From Acrasis kona (taxonomy: Eukaryota; Heterolobosea; Eutetramitea; Acrasida; Acrasidae): a stretch of DNA of 32,974 nucleotides. The translations under genes were made by a program, and so were the position numbers. How positions within the stretch are numbered: the stretch's first letter is position 1; every line of letters starts with the position of its first letter. The stretch covers positions 1 to 32,974 of the forward strand of contig JAOPGA020001286.1 of NCBI GenBank assembly GCA_026419775.2, read 5' to 3'. Positions 9,963-19,936 of this stretch are shown piece by piece. A model generated the notes under the pieces. That model ran no database searches, was not told the origin of the DNA, and was given only the letters and a program-made list of their open reading frames with translations.

Positions 9963-11465
9963 TTATCTAATTTCGTCATTTATTTTATCCTTGTATAATA
10001 ATGAAGATGACATGACCTTTCCGGTGATGATGAGATCGATCAATCGGTTGAATCCTTGTTTTGTCTTGCTGCTGCACTCTACATAGGCCATGAATTTATT
10101 TTTGGAAGCAAATTCGAATGCAATGTCTGGAGGAACTAATCCAATCATTTCCTCCGCCACATTTTCTGACATGACCTGCTCTCTTATATCGGTCTTGAGT
10201 CCCACCAGAATAGCAACCTTGTTCTTGTTGGATCGTAGGGATCTAAACCACTGCTTCGATCTGATTAAAGTGGAGTAACATTCGGTCGAAAAACACACCA
10301 ACACGACATCGTATTTGTTGTGGTTTAGTTTGTGCCTATCGCTGCATTCGTATGGAAAGTGAATGTAATGGTCTTCGTGCTGATGGTGTGCGTGCGTGTT
10401 GTAGTTTTTTAGCGGATTGAAGCTCTCGAATATTTGAGATGGATTGTTTACTAACCTTTTTTGTAAACTTGTCTTTCCCACTTGACTATCATGTTGTGAA
10501 TTAAATAATGAAAAAGTAACTTACGGTTCGCCGACCAAGGCTACTCGAATTTGATTTTCGACATAGTATCTACGTAGCTCTTTATCTACATGTTGGAGTG
10601 ACATTGATTGAGCCAGACATAAATCTCTCCAATACAGGTCCATATCACACACTAAACATAAATCTACACAAACTAGAGATGCGTTTAGCACGCCACTCAA
10701 ACCAATGTATGACAGGATGTGTATGTGCACCTCTGGAGGAAGCGATATATATGCATTATTGTGCTTAGTAGGTACTAAACTCTTCCTCCACATTCTCTTT
10801 TTCCGTTGGCTTTGCCTCTCAAGTACATTATTGACGGCAAAGTGTAACGTATTACGACGAGAATCTTTTTCTTTTGTTTCCACAGAGTTTGTATTGCTAT
10901 TTAAAAGTTTGGAGATGCCCGATAAACTGTTCCTAGTTTTCTTTATTAACGATTTTAGTGATTGGTCCAGTCTAGTGTTGTTTAGCGTTGTGGTGTGAAG
11001 ATGCGAATCTACTTCGTTGTATAACTCAAATAGAGATGGTTCAATAGACGTTCCACTTAAATCTACATGCTCGTCATTCTCCTCCTCTTCTTCATTTCGT
11101 GGCGACAACGCAGTAGGAGATGTATATGGAGAGGCCCAGATAATTCCATCAAGAAAATTGCGTGGGGAGAACGTAGGGGAGAAACTGTACACTGGAGAGG
11201 AAACTAGAGAACCTACAGACAGGTTTGTGTCTATCCTACTTAGTTGGTTTGCGCTTGTTCGAAATGTACTCGATGATTCTGTATTTTGTTGTAGGGAGGA
11301 TAAAACATCTCCGTGGTTCTCACATTCAAACAACTTCGCTATAGTTTTCGAACTCAACCTCTTCCGAGGAGCTTTTTCAATGGCCTTTATATCAAGATGT
11401 ACAGGTATAGACGAATGAGTTAGAGGATCTTCGTCGTCATGCTTTGGTGACAGAAGGTACCTCAT
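9963..11465 (-). CDS. F-box protein fused to a degenerate Rho-like GTPase domain
   Basis: Predicted protein of 487 residues in two exons (11465-10525, 10485-9963; 39-base intron, phase 2). Residues 1-235 are low-complexity and serine-rich. An F-box lies at about 239-285: ISLPPEVHIHILSYIGL, SLVCVDL, YWRDLCL. It is followed after a short spacer by a GTPase fold: IRVALVGEPQVGKTSL (P-loop, spanning the intron), YDVVLVCFSTECYSTL, a Rho-like ILVGLKTDIR in place of TKxD, and ECSSKTKQG as G5. A DxxG motif is missing where expected, and there is no CaaX box (ends NDEIR). F-boxes bind Skp1 in SCF ubiquitin ligases; the GTPase part probably acts as the substrate- or partner-binding module and may not hydrolyse GTP. 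The splice junction is firm, because the P-loop is only complete when the exons are joined. Start: first ATG in frame; an upstream exon is possible. Confidence 0.8.
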
Positions 11466-11600
11466 CACTTTTGTATATTTAAATTGACATTGACATCCTA
11501 TTTCCTGAAGATTTGACAACGGAAAGTAGTGTCGAAATTGGTTTCAATCCTTGTTTCAAAATAAATTGCGAGACATCAGAATTGCCATCAACAAAACAGT

Positions 11601-13920
11601 TCAAACATCAACATGATTTTTAATAAATAGTCCCTTTAGCACGGCCTCCATTTGAGAAATTTCTTGTTTTGGGTTTGTAACATTCAATTCATCATTGAGA
11701 ATGTGCAAATCGAACCTTCCATCTTCATAACCAATACCAAATGACGGGTTATTGCTGGTTATGTTTGTGTTCTTCCTCTTATTTGAAGATAACATCTTGT
11801 ACAAACGTTGCTGTTGCTGCGCTTGTGGAAGCGACAGTATTCGTGTGCTAACATTAGTTTTACTTCCTTGACTCAAGGTGATGGACACATCTTGTTCTTG
11901 GAGCTTGTTGGCCTTATCAGACAACATGTCAATAATATAAAAACAAGAATTCTCGTCAATGGCAAATATTATGCACGGCCTAGTGACGCTCCACCTCACA
12001 TCAACAATGCTAGACCTATTCCTTGTAATCAATTTGAAAAGTGGTGCAGGATAACCTTGTTGAAAAAATCTATAATTAAATAACAAAGCAGAAAAAGTCT
12101 CTTACGATATGGTGCCGTCATTATATCCTGCCACAAAATACTCTGGTAAAAACATTGAGTAATTAACACAATTTACACACGTAGATAATGGCTCCAAGGG
12201 AGCTGTGGGATCTTTCACTGCTCTGCTTCTATAACCATAAATCCTAGGTGTTACTTTATTAAATCTAGCTTCCCTCATCACTTTTCCAGAGTCTATTCCA
12301 ATCAAAAATTGACTTGTGCTCGTGGGCTCAATCTCCAAACAAAATGCTCTACTGCATGACAACAACGCTACGTCCTGTTCCATGTCGCCTAACATGCTGC
12401 TACTATCTTGATCCACAGCTCTTCCTATTGTATTCGATATACCGAATGCATTCTTACGACCACTAGGTATCAATCTAACCTTTCCTCCTACTCTCAATCC
12501 AAAATCAGTTTCAGATATGGTGCTATTGTAAAAGTCATTTTAAAAGTATGTTTGTTGCTTACTCTTGCGATAGAATGGCAATAGACCAGAACATGATGGT
12601 TCCTTGCTCGTCCAGAGAAGTCAATTGCAGAGAATCAATTTCTGATAATGATTTACTCTTGTATGATTTATTGTAACCGGACGATAGCACGCTAACTACT
12701 CTGCACAAATGGTTCTCATTTATCATGCCATCTGTAGAATAGGTGCTATATCTGACGCTGATGGTGTCCTTATCAATCTTCACGAAAGGATGAGATTGAT
12801 TGGGTTCCCTTAGATCCCATAGCAAAATGCTGCCATCTACTGTACCAGCCACCATAACATTCGGAAGGTTTGTCACCGTAGTTATACATGTTATCTCTGA
12901 TTCTGACACAAGTATTCTATCGTGATTGTTAGTATTTGTGTACGCACAACCCTTACTTTGAAGGTATTTGACTAGTTGTGATTCTCCAAACACATATTAA
13001 TCCCTTTTCTTTCAGTATGGGCGGATATGCTTTGTTTTCATCCGTAGTTTGGAATGGACCATAGCTACAAGCGACTTCAGTGCTCGATAGGTAAACAATA
13101 TCTATATTGTTAAGGACTAAAAGGGAATTTTTAAATGGTTACCTTTGACAGGTCGCTTGGCCGTCACGGAATAGTTGTAAAATGTTGAAAAGGATTTGCT
13201 GAATTTCCAAACTGATGATTTCTCGCCATCTATTTTTCTCCTTCTCTCCACATTATTCTCCTCTAATAAAAGCTCACACACCGTGATTGAGTTTTTTAGG
13301 AAAGCAGCCAAGGAAGAGTCGCTTCCACCTCCTCTTTTGCTTTTTGATGCTTTGGACACTTCAGAGAAGATTTCGTGCGGTATTGCGGTACTGGATCTAC
13401 TAATTTTGGCGGTCTTCTCTGTTTGTACTTCAACATCCACCCTTTCTTCAGGTATGGGGCATTGCACCGATGATTGAACGTGATTTCTTTTACCAAAATG
13501 TTTAATGTACGACTCGTATTCGCTTTTAGGTTCTTGGTCGAACACATTTATATTCACTGATTCCAATTTTATGATTTGTAAAAGACTTTGAGCTCTTTCT
13601 AATTTTTTTTCTAATTTTGCAGCCATTTCCTTTTCTGCCTTCGTCATTGGTGTGGATACGACGATTCTTTTGCTTTGTATTGAGTCGCCACTTGTTTGTT
13701 GTTTGGAGGGCTTTGACTCATTCTCTGGTGACTTTTGTTGCTGACTATACTGTTAGGTGATGAAAATTTGTTAAATTACACGACAGGTTTTGGTGGTTCT
13801 ATTACTACAGTTTTTGGAGGAGGGGTATCATCTTCGAATGATTCTTCAATAAAGTCGTCCTCAAAATCATAATCATCGTCCTTTTAAAAATTTAGGTGCG
13901 GTCATTTGACATGTTACCAT
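11601..13920 (-). CDS. Dynein-2 intermediate chain, WDR60/DYNC2I1-like
   Basis: WD-repeat intermediate chain of cytoplasmic dynein-2, the retrograde motor of intraflagellar transport; it implies a flagellum at some life stage. About 697 residues in seven exons: 13920-13918, 13880-13782, 13749-13143, 13101-12957, 12916-12563, 12522-12106 and 12069-11601. The N-terminus has the acidic DDDYDFEDDF block known in WDR60, then a helical region ending in KAEKEMAAKLEKKLERAQ. Next comes the conserved YIKHFGKRN and VDVEVQTEKT stretch, then a propeller with GLICVWRI, VMVAGTVDGSILLWDLREP, GTIMFWSI, FVAGYNDGTIS and VDVRWSVTRP. The third intron uses the acceptor at 13102 (41 bases); a nearer one would leave only 26. 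The start exon of one codon is inferred from a good donor after ATG 13920-13918 and is the weakest part. The second intron is 32 or 35 bases. Assignment to WDR60 rather than WDR34 rests on the N-terminal blocks. Confidence 0.82.
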
Positions 13921-14017
13921 TGATAGGAGTTAAATTAGGGTGCAATCTTCTTGACAAATAAGAGCGGGCACCAAGCCTGGTAAATTACAATCAAATTCGA
14001 CCCTAGTCAACTTCTTG

Positions 14018-14992
14018 ATGTTCGTGCTTGGAGGGCCTCTTTGGAAATATTTCGTTTGCATCTACTTGATATACACGAATGCGTATTCACAAACGTTGGA
14101 ACTTGCAGAGGCCATACAGTTGGAGGGAAAAGTTAATTTTCCCAATAGATATATCTTCTACCAGACAACATTTACTCAATCACGACCAACACACGATGTT
14201 GAAGTATATTTCAAAGTAGAACCTTGTTCAGGTACATCTCCTTTGGCAGTGTATGTTCGAAATAACAATGTTCCATCACAAAGTGAGTATGATGATGTGA
14301 GCATTGGGCGATCTGTGATGGTAATTAACTTTAAATGCAGTAAATCTTACATTATAGTATTTAAAAGCACCTTGGACGGCGCCCATGAGTTCATATTTGG
14401 GAATCAGAAGTAATGAAACTTTAAGATTCAAAGTCGAAGCACACAGATGGAAATTTACTACAATAGAAATTGTAAATCCATCGATAGAATTAACAAGATC
14501 AATAGAAGGAAAGAAGTACTTCGTTATAGTGACGTGGAAAGTACCAAACGACCGAGGTAGCCCTTACAAATATAGAGTGTCTTACACAACACGCGGAGAA
14601 ACAGATTGGTGCAACATGATGACAGTGAGAAAATCTATTTTTTTNGTTTTAACAAATGATAGGAATGTGGTGTGGAAGAATGTGGCAAACATTTCACCGA
14701 CGAATATCAGGATTACAAACCAAAAGACGGTGTGATTTCACAAGCTTTTCAATTAGACAAAAACACGTACGAATCAGATCTACGGTTTCAAGTGATTGTA
14801 AAAAGTGACTTTAACGTGGTTGCCGCCTATTCCACAGCAGATCTTACTTATGAGGAAGCTTCCCGCCTGCCGATGATTATCATTCTGGTGTTGATACCAA
14901 TATTTATTGTGTTAATAGTTGGATCTGTTCTTTCGGTCGTGTTGTATAGAAAATTCAGGCGGAGGAGAGAGATATATAATGTTGTTTACTAA
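14018..14992 (+). CDS. Single-pass membrane protein with FN3-like ectodomain
   Basis: A predicted type I surface protein of 299 residues. Exons are 14018-14409, 14447-14624 and 14663-14992; the introns of 37 and 38 bases explain both apparent frame changes, and the second holds the unresolved base N at 14645. The N-terminus is a signal peptide (KYFVCIYLIYTNAYSQ). The middle looks fibronectin-III-like: IEGKKYFVIVTWKVP, GSPYKYRVSYT, then LRFQVIVKSD and VVAAYSTADL. A transmembrane helix follows (LPMIIILVLIPIFIVLIVG), then a short basic cytoplasmic tail RKFRRRREIYNVVY with two tyrosines. I recognise no specific family. The start codon is 97 bases from the inferred start of the divergent dynein-2 gene, so the two probably share a promoter region. 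Start: ATG at 14018 heads the signal peptide. Confidence 0.75.
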
Positions 14993-15085
14993 CAGACTAA
15001 TAAATACTTGTTAAATTATCCATGAACTGATTATTTTTTTTCACTTTCTGTTTTTGGTTGACAGGATTATTTTACACACTACCAA

Positions 15086-15217
15086 CCAATCCCCAACATC
15101 AACGAACCAGAGAACGCGAGGGTCGCGATTGGAAGAGAGTTTCATAAAGGTAAAATTCTTTTTTAAATTCCAATGACGCCTGGAACAATCAAATTGTGCG
15201 TTCACGCACTTTCCAAT
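15086..15217. promoter_or_regulatory. Cluster of four CCAAT boxes upstream of NF-YA
   Basis: CCAAT pentamers lie at 15086-15090, 15170-15174 and 15213-15217, and the reverse ATTGG at 15128-15132, all within 143 bases upstream of the NF-YA start codon. CCAAT is the site of the NF-Y complex, of which NF-YA is the DNA-contacting subunit, so self-regulation is possible. Four pentamers on either strand in 130 bases is more than chance would usually give, but function is unproven. Confidence 0.4.
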
Positions 15218-15228
15218 GCACAGATACT

Positions 15229-16525
15229 ATGGAGCCACAACATAACCAGTACACAGAGGAACAGCTACAACAACAAGAGATGATGAACCAACAAATGTAT
15301 GCGCCGTGTAAGTTTTGTTATATTTTAAGTTTTTAACGGTTAAGACTATTATCAACTGCCAGAAAATGGTTTGGATGAACAACAATTTCTGCAACAACAG
15401 CAAGAACAAGAGCTTGTAAGACAGGAACAAGAACTTAGACAGCAGGAACTTGCGCAGCACGAACTCTCAAAGCAGGAACTTTCAGAGCAAGAACACAGGC
15501 AACTTGGACAGGATGTCGCAGGTGACGAATTTGAACAGCAGGAACTTTCACACAAGGGAAGCGAACAAAGGGAACCCAATGAACCGATGGACGATGATGA
15601 ACAAAAGGAGGATGACGAGGATGACGACGATGATGAGTCAAAGCAAGACGCTAGCGACAAGGAAATTATCAAGGCCGAACCAACGGACGACAAAACTGAA
15701 GCGCAGCAACAACAAAAAATGTTCATGCAACAGCCAGTCGGAGTCATGCCTCCTCACTTCCCAATGGACCCCAACAATCCATATCAATTCTCCCTAGAGG
15801 AACAGCAAAAGATGATGATGACGTATCAGCAACTCAGACCACCAGGGTTCCACGTGGCTGCAAACGGTCACATTTTCACTCCTACTTTTCCAGTGCAACC
15901 GCCACCACCGCAACCCATCCCATCCTTGGACGTTTCCGAAGCGACGCCCATTTTTGTAAACGCTAAGCAGTACCACCGTATTCTAGAAAGAAGAAAAGTG
16001 AGAGCGGAACTAGAAAGACTTAACAAATTGGTTAAGGGTAGGAAAGGTTACATGCATGAGTCAAGGCATCAACACGCTAAGAGGAGACCACGTGGCATCG
16101 GTGGTAGATTTGTAAGTAAGAAGGAACAAGCGGAACAGGCACTAAGGGATGGAGGCGAGGATGGGTTGAACCTTCCTGAGGTTGGTCCACCGCCAGAGCC
16201 AGCACCAAAGACGAAGAGAATGACCAAAAAACAACAAAAGGAACAAGAAATGCAAGAGCAGGAGAAGCAAGAGGAACAACATTTACAATCCATTCAGCAG
16301 CAGCATAGGCACATGAGCATGTTCACCGGACATCAATTCATGATGCAGCCATTTGGTGTGGGTGGTGGTTCGTTGATGCAGATACAACCCATGCACGGTA
16401 ATGGTGGGACAATGTTTGCGCAACCACAACTCGGTCAGTTAACGCGGATCAATCCTACAAACAAACTGATCACACCTGTAAACACTGACAACAATCAGAA
16501 CAAGAATACAACGCAAACACAATAA
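15229..16525 (+). CDS. NF-YA / HAP2 CCAAT-binding transcription factor subunit
   Basis: Sequence-specific subunit of the nuclear NF-Y trimer, 419 residues in two exons (15229-15307, 15345-16525; 37-base intron). The conserved core lies at about residues 223-290. Its first helix [19 protein letters not shown] binds the NF-YB/NF-YC histone-fold dimer, and the second part [19 protein letters not shown] contacts CCAAT. Upstream are glutamine/glutamate-rich repeats (QQQEQ, QQEL) and an acidic run [15 protein letters not shown], the likely activation region; downstream is another Q-rich segment. The acceptor at 15345 was chosen because the nearer-looking one at 15358 would create a stop at the junction. 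The window does not contain NF-YB or NF-YC. Confidence 0.95.
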
Positions 16526-16787
16526 ACTTGTAAATATATCATTTAAATCTCTTCACGTTGGTGATATATAAAATCAATTGAAACTCATACATGTGACGAT
16601 TCAATGAAATACTTTTTAATTTGGGCATCAATTCGCCCGTCATTTCATATTCCCTATCTACCTTTTCGAGCACGAATGATCGTTAGACATGTTGGAATAT
16701 TCGGTGTGAATACGAATCCGAATCATAGAGAACCTACAAAAATAGACGAAATACATCAACGAGGTATATAACTTTTAAAAACCACAA
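16526..16787. other. Spacer between NF-YA and lectin gene
   Basis: 262 bases without a gene. It holds the 3' end of NF-YA and the upstream region of the lectin gene, including a short TATATAA-like run at 16765-16771, about 20 bases upstream of the ATG. Nothing else is seen. Confidence 0.4.
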
Positions 16788-19700
16788 ATGACAAAATCAC
16801 ACCACCTGTTATTGTTGTTATCTCTCCTGTGCGGATACATGCTGCTAGTCGATGCCACCTCTTTGGGGTCACCTTGTCCTTTGTGCCCGTGTGGCTATTG
16901 TAAGAAGAAGAGGCTCGTTGGTGGATGTCCCAAGTGCAGAGCGTGTCCTCCACAAACAACTCAATCATTATGTCCATCGCTAACCGAACCCATTGTGATT
17001 GGAGGTAGAGGATATCGATGTGGATATTCAAAAACTACATTCGAGAATGCCAAACGTTGTTGTAAAGCGGCTGGTGGAAAACTCGTAGAGGAATATTGCA
17101 GCAGTGATCACGTCAGTGTTTCCACTTTGATCAGTCGATTCCAATTGGATGGAGCGTGGATTGGAGGTAATCGTTTGTCGTCTTGTTGGACATGGACCAG
17201 CGGAAGTTCGTTCACCTACACAAGATGGTTAACTCAGGCCTCGCCTTCGGACGCTTCAAGAAGTTGTTTATACACAAATACGATGGGATGGATCAATCAT
17301 GCTTGTAACAATGCTAATCATTTTATTTGCGAATTACCACCCAATGTGTCTACCACCAGAGCACCAGTGATTACGACAAGACCTCCAGTAGTAACCACTA
17401 GACCACCAACATCCACCATATCGCCCACTAACGTTCCAACTGCAGTGTCTTGTCCAGTGTGTAAGTGTGGCATCTCAAGTGCAAAGAGCAGTTTCTGTTA
17501 CCCCATAGGATGTGCAATTTGTAACAAGTGCCCTGGCCAATGTAAAGTATGCCCTTGTGGTACAAAGCCCATCACATCATTGACTCAATGTCCAATGTGT
17601 ATGAGGTGTCCACCAAATACGTGTGCATCATGTCCTTGTGGAACCATACCAGGTGCATTTGATTCGACAAATACATGTCCATTGTGTAGACATTGTACAG
17701 CTACAACTCAAACACCATTTAGTACACGACCATTGACCAATACACCAAGTTCTACTTCACCACCAATCACAACTACTACCCCTAGTAGTACATCTACCAA
17801 TGTACCACTTATCACTACTATGGCACCAACTCAAGTAGTTTCAACTACATCTGCACCAATTGCTACCACAAGCACTATTATACCAGTTACGACATCTTCT
17901 TCGAGCACTACTTTCCCACCTGTTACAGGCACAACAACTGTTCCTAATACTCAAATACCTACTACTGTTGTTACTGGAGTGCCAACACCTGGTGTGACAA
18001 CAATACCTCCAGTCACAAGTACTCCATCGAGTACCACAAACCCTTATAATACTTTCGAGCCCATCACCACCTCGCCACCTGATATGACTACACTACCTCC
18101 TTCTATTACTGCACCCCCAAGTGCTACAGACCCTTATAATACTTTTGACCCCATCACTACCTCACCACCAGGTATGACCACTAGTACACCTTCCATCACT
18201 ACATCATCTCCTGGCACTACTAATGTTCCATCCAACTCATTTACAAACACACCCACATCTACAACACAAACCAATATACCAACCATACCCTCTATTGTTA
18301 CCACTTCAACACCAAGTACATCATATCCCGATAATACTTTTCAATTCACTACTTCATCTCCTAGATCAACCACTTCCTCTCCAACTTCCACCAATGTATT
18401 AGAGACAACTACACTGCCGCCTTTTATTGGAACAACAATACCACCCAGAACTACTGAAGTATCGGCTACAACAATAGCACCAACATCAATTACCCCTTCA
18501 TTTACTACAAACATACCCACGACAAGAGAACCTGGTACTCAATTCCCAACTACTAACACGCCTTCCTTCGAAAATCCAACAACAACACCTCCTTCAATTA
18601 CAACATTGACACCTATCAGCACTAATCCGCTAGGCACTTTCACACCGGTAACTACTGCTTCTCCTTCTACCACAAGCACTGTCCCTATTACTCAAGTTCC
18701 CACTACTTCATTTACTAACGTTCCAACAACTCTTCCACCTGTTACAGGCACAACAACTGTTCCTAATACTCAAATACCTACTACTGTTGTTACTGGAGTG
18801 CCAACACCTGGTGTGACAACAATACCTCCAGTCACAAGTACTCCATCGAGTACCACAAACCCTTATAATACTTTCGAGCCCATCACCACCTCGCTACCTG
18901 GTGTAACTACTCTCCCACCTACTCAAGATACTACAATTGTCCCCAATACACAGATACCTACCACTTTCCCACCTGTTACAGGCACTAATGTGCCCAGTAC
19001 TATAGCATCCACTACATTCATCACTGGTGCACCTGGTGTAACTACTCTTCCACCTACTCCAGGAACAACCATTGTGCCCAATACCCCATTACCAACTACT
19101 CCAGTCACTGGAGTACCAACACCTGACGTGACTACTAATACACCTTCTACACCAATAGTGACTACATTACCTCCTGTTGCCACCACTACTGTACCCCCAA
19201 GTGCTACAGACCCTTATAATACTTTTGACCCCATCACTACCTCACCACCAGGTATGACCACTAGTACACCTTCCATCACTACATCATCTCCTGGCACTAC
19301 TAATGTTCCATCCAACTCATTTACAAATGCACCATCTTCACCCAGCACAACTAACACACTCTCCACCACAGTTGCACCAGCCACTACCTCACCACCAGTC
19401 AATCTGACACCAAGACCAACTGTACCCATCGTAACAAGTGCCACGCCTACCACTTCAACAATCTCCACCACTTTAACTAATTCACCCAGTACAGCAACAA
19501 GCACCGCTACAACAAATACACCACAAAGTTCATGTCCCCCATGTCCATGCGGAACAACAAGCAAAAGAAGAGATACACTAGATTGCCCACCATGTAGATC
19601 ATGTCCACCATCAACAACCAATCAGCCCTGTGTAGTGTGTCAATGTCCAATCATCGATCGACTACAAAACAACCCTGATTGCATCTGCCCACCCAACTCA

Positions 19701-19859
19701 TGCCACCTAACTCCAAAACCAAGCACACGCTCGCCAGCAGAGAATCAGAGCGGAAAAGACTTTGCTCGTGAAGAATCCAGCAGCGCATCACCCCACTCAA
19801 ACACCATCATCATTGCCATCGCCATGTCAGCAATCATCTTCATTTGTCAATTCAAATNA
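16788..19859 (+). CDS. C-type lectin/mucin-like surface protein with Cys-rich modules
   Basis: A secreted or anchored surface protein of about 1023 residues in one exon, probably an adhesin. Signal peptide: HLLLLLSLLCGYMLLVDA. A Cys-rich module comes next, then a C-type lectin fold at about 65-185 with GAWIGG, WTWTSGSSFTYTRW, GWINHACNNANHFICEL. Three more Cys modules follow. A Thr/Pro/Ser stalk of about 600 residues, likely heavily O-glycosylated, leads to two further Cys modules and a C-terminal hydrophobic segment (NTIIIAIAMSAIIFICQF), which may be a GPI signal or membrane anchor. The Cys module has the pattern CPxCxCG, 8-12 residues, CPxCxxCPP. The stop codon is read as TNA (19857-19859) because of an unresolved base; TAA or TGA is likely, since the hydrophobic tail ends here and the next bases are AT-rich. 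Two long in-frame duplications lie in the stalk. Confidence 0.85.
17916..18894 (+). repeat. 160-base perfect repeat pair in mucin stalk
   Basis: Bases 17916-18075 and 18735-18894 are identical over 160 bases. The offset of 819 bases is exactly 273 codons, so the reading frame is preserved. Perfect identity in a region where synonymous change should be free points to recent duplication or gene conversion. Confidence 0.95.
18113..19327 (+). repeat. 135-base perfect repeat pair in mucin stalk
   Basis: Bases 18113-18247 and 19193-19327 are identical over 135 bases at an offset of 1080 bases (360 codons), again in frame. Its first copy lies 37 bases downstream of the first copy of the 160-base repeat. 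The two pairs have different spacing, so at least two events are needed. Confidence 0.95.
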
Positions 19860-19936
19860 AAAAAAATTATTTATTATTCAAATTTACATCCAATTGAAAA
19901 GTTAATTGCGATAACACGCTCACAAAATCCAACACC

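Noticed and set aside
13117-13142. A 26-base intron in the dynein-2 gene
   Set aside because: A second acceptor 15 bases further gives a 41-base intron in the same frame, in line with all others.
14385-14735. Frameshifts in the FN3-like membrane protein
   Set aside because: Both frame changes are explained by 37- and 38-base GT-AG introns, and the spliced length divides by three.
15352-15747. Serine/cysteine-rich minus-strand frame opposite NF-YA
   Set aside because: Shadow of the glutamine/glutamate-rich coding strand.
19214-19621. Valine/glycine-rich minus-strand frames opposite the mucin stalk
   Set aside because: Mirror of the Thr/Pro repeats.
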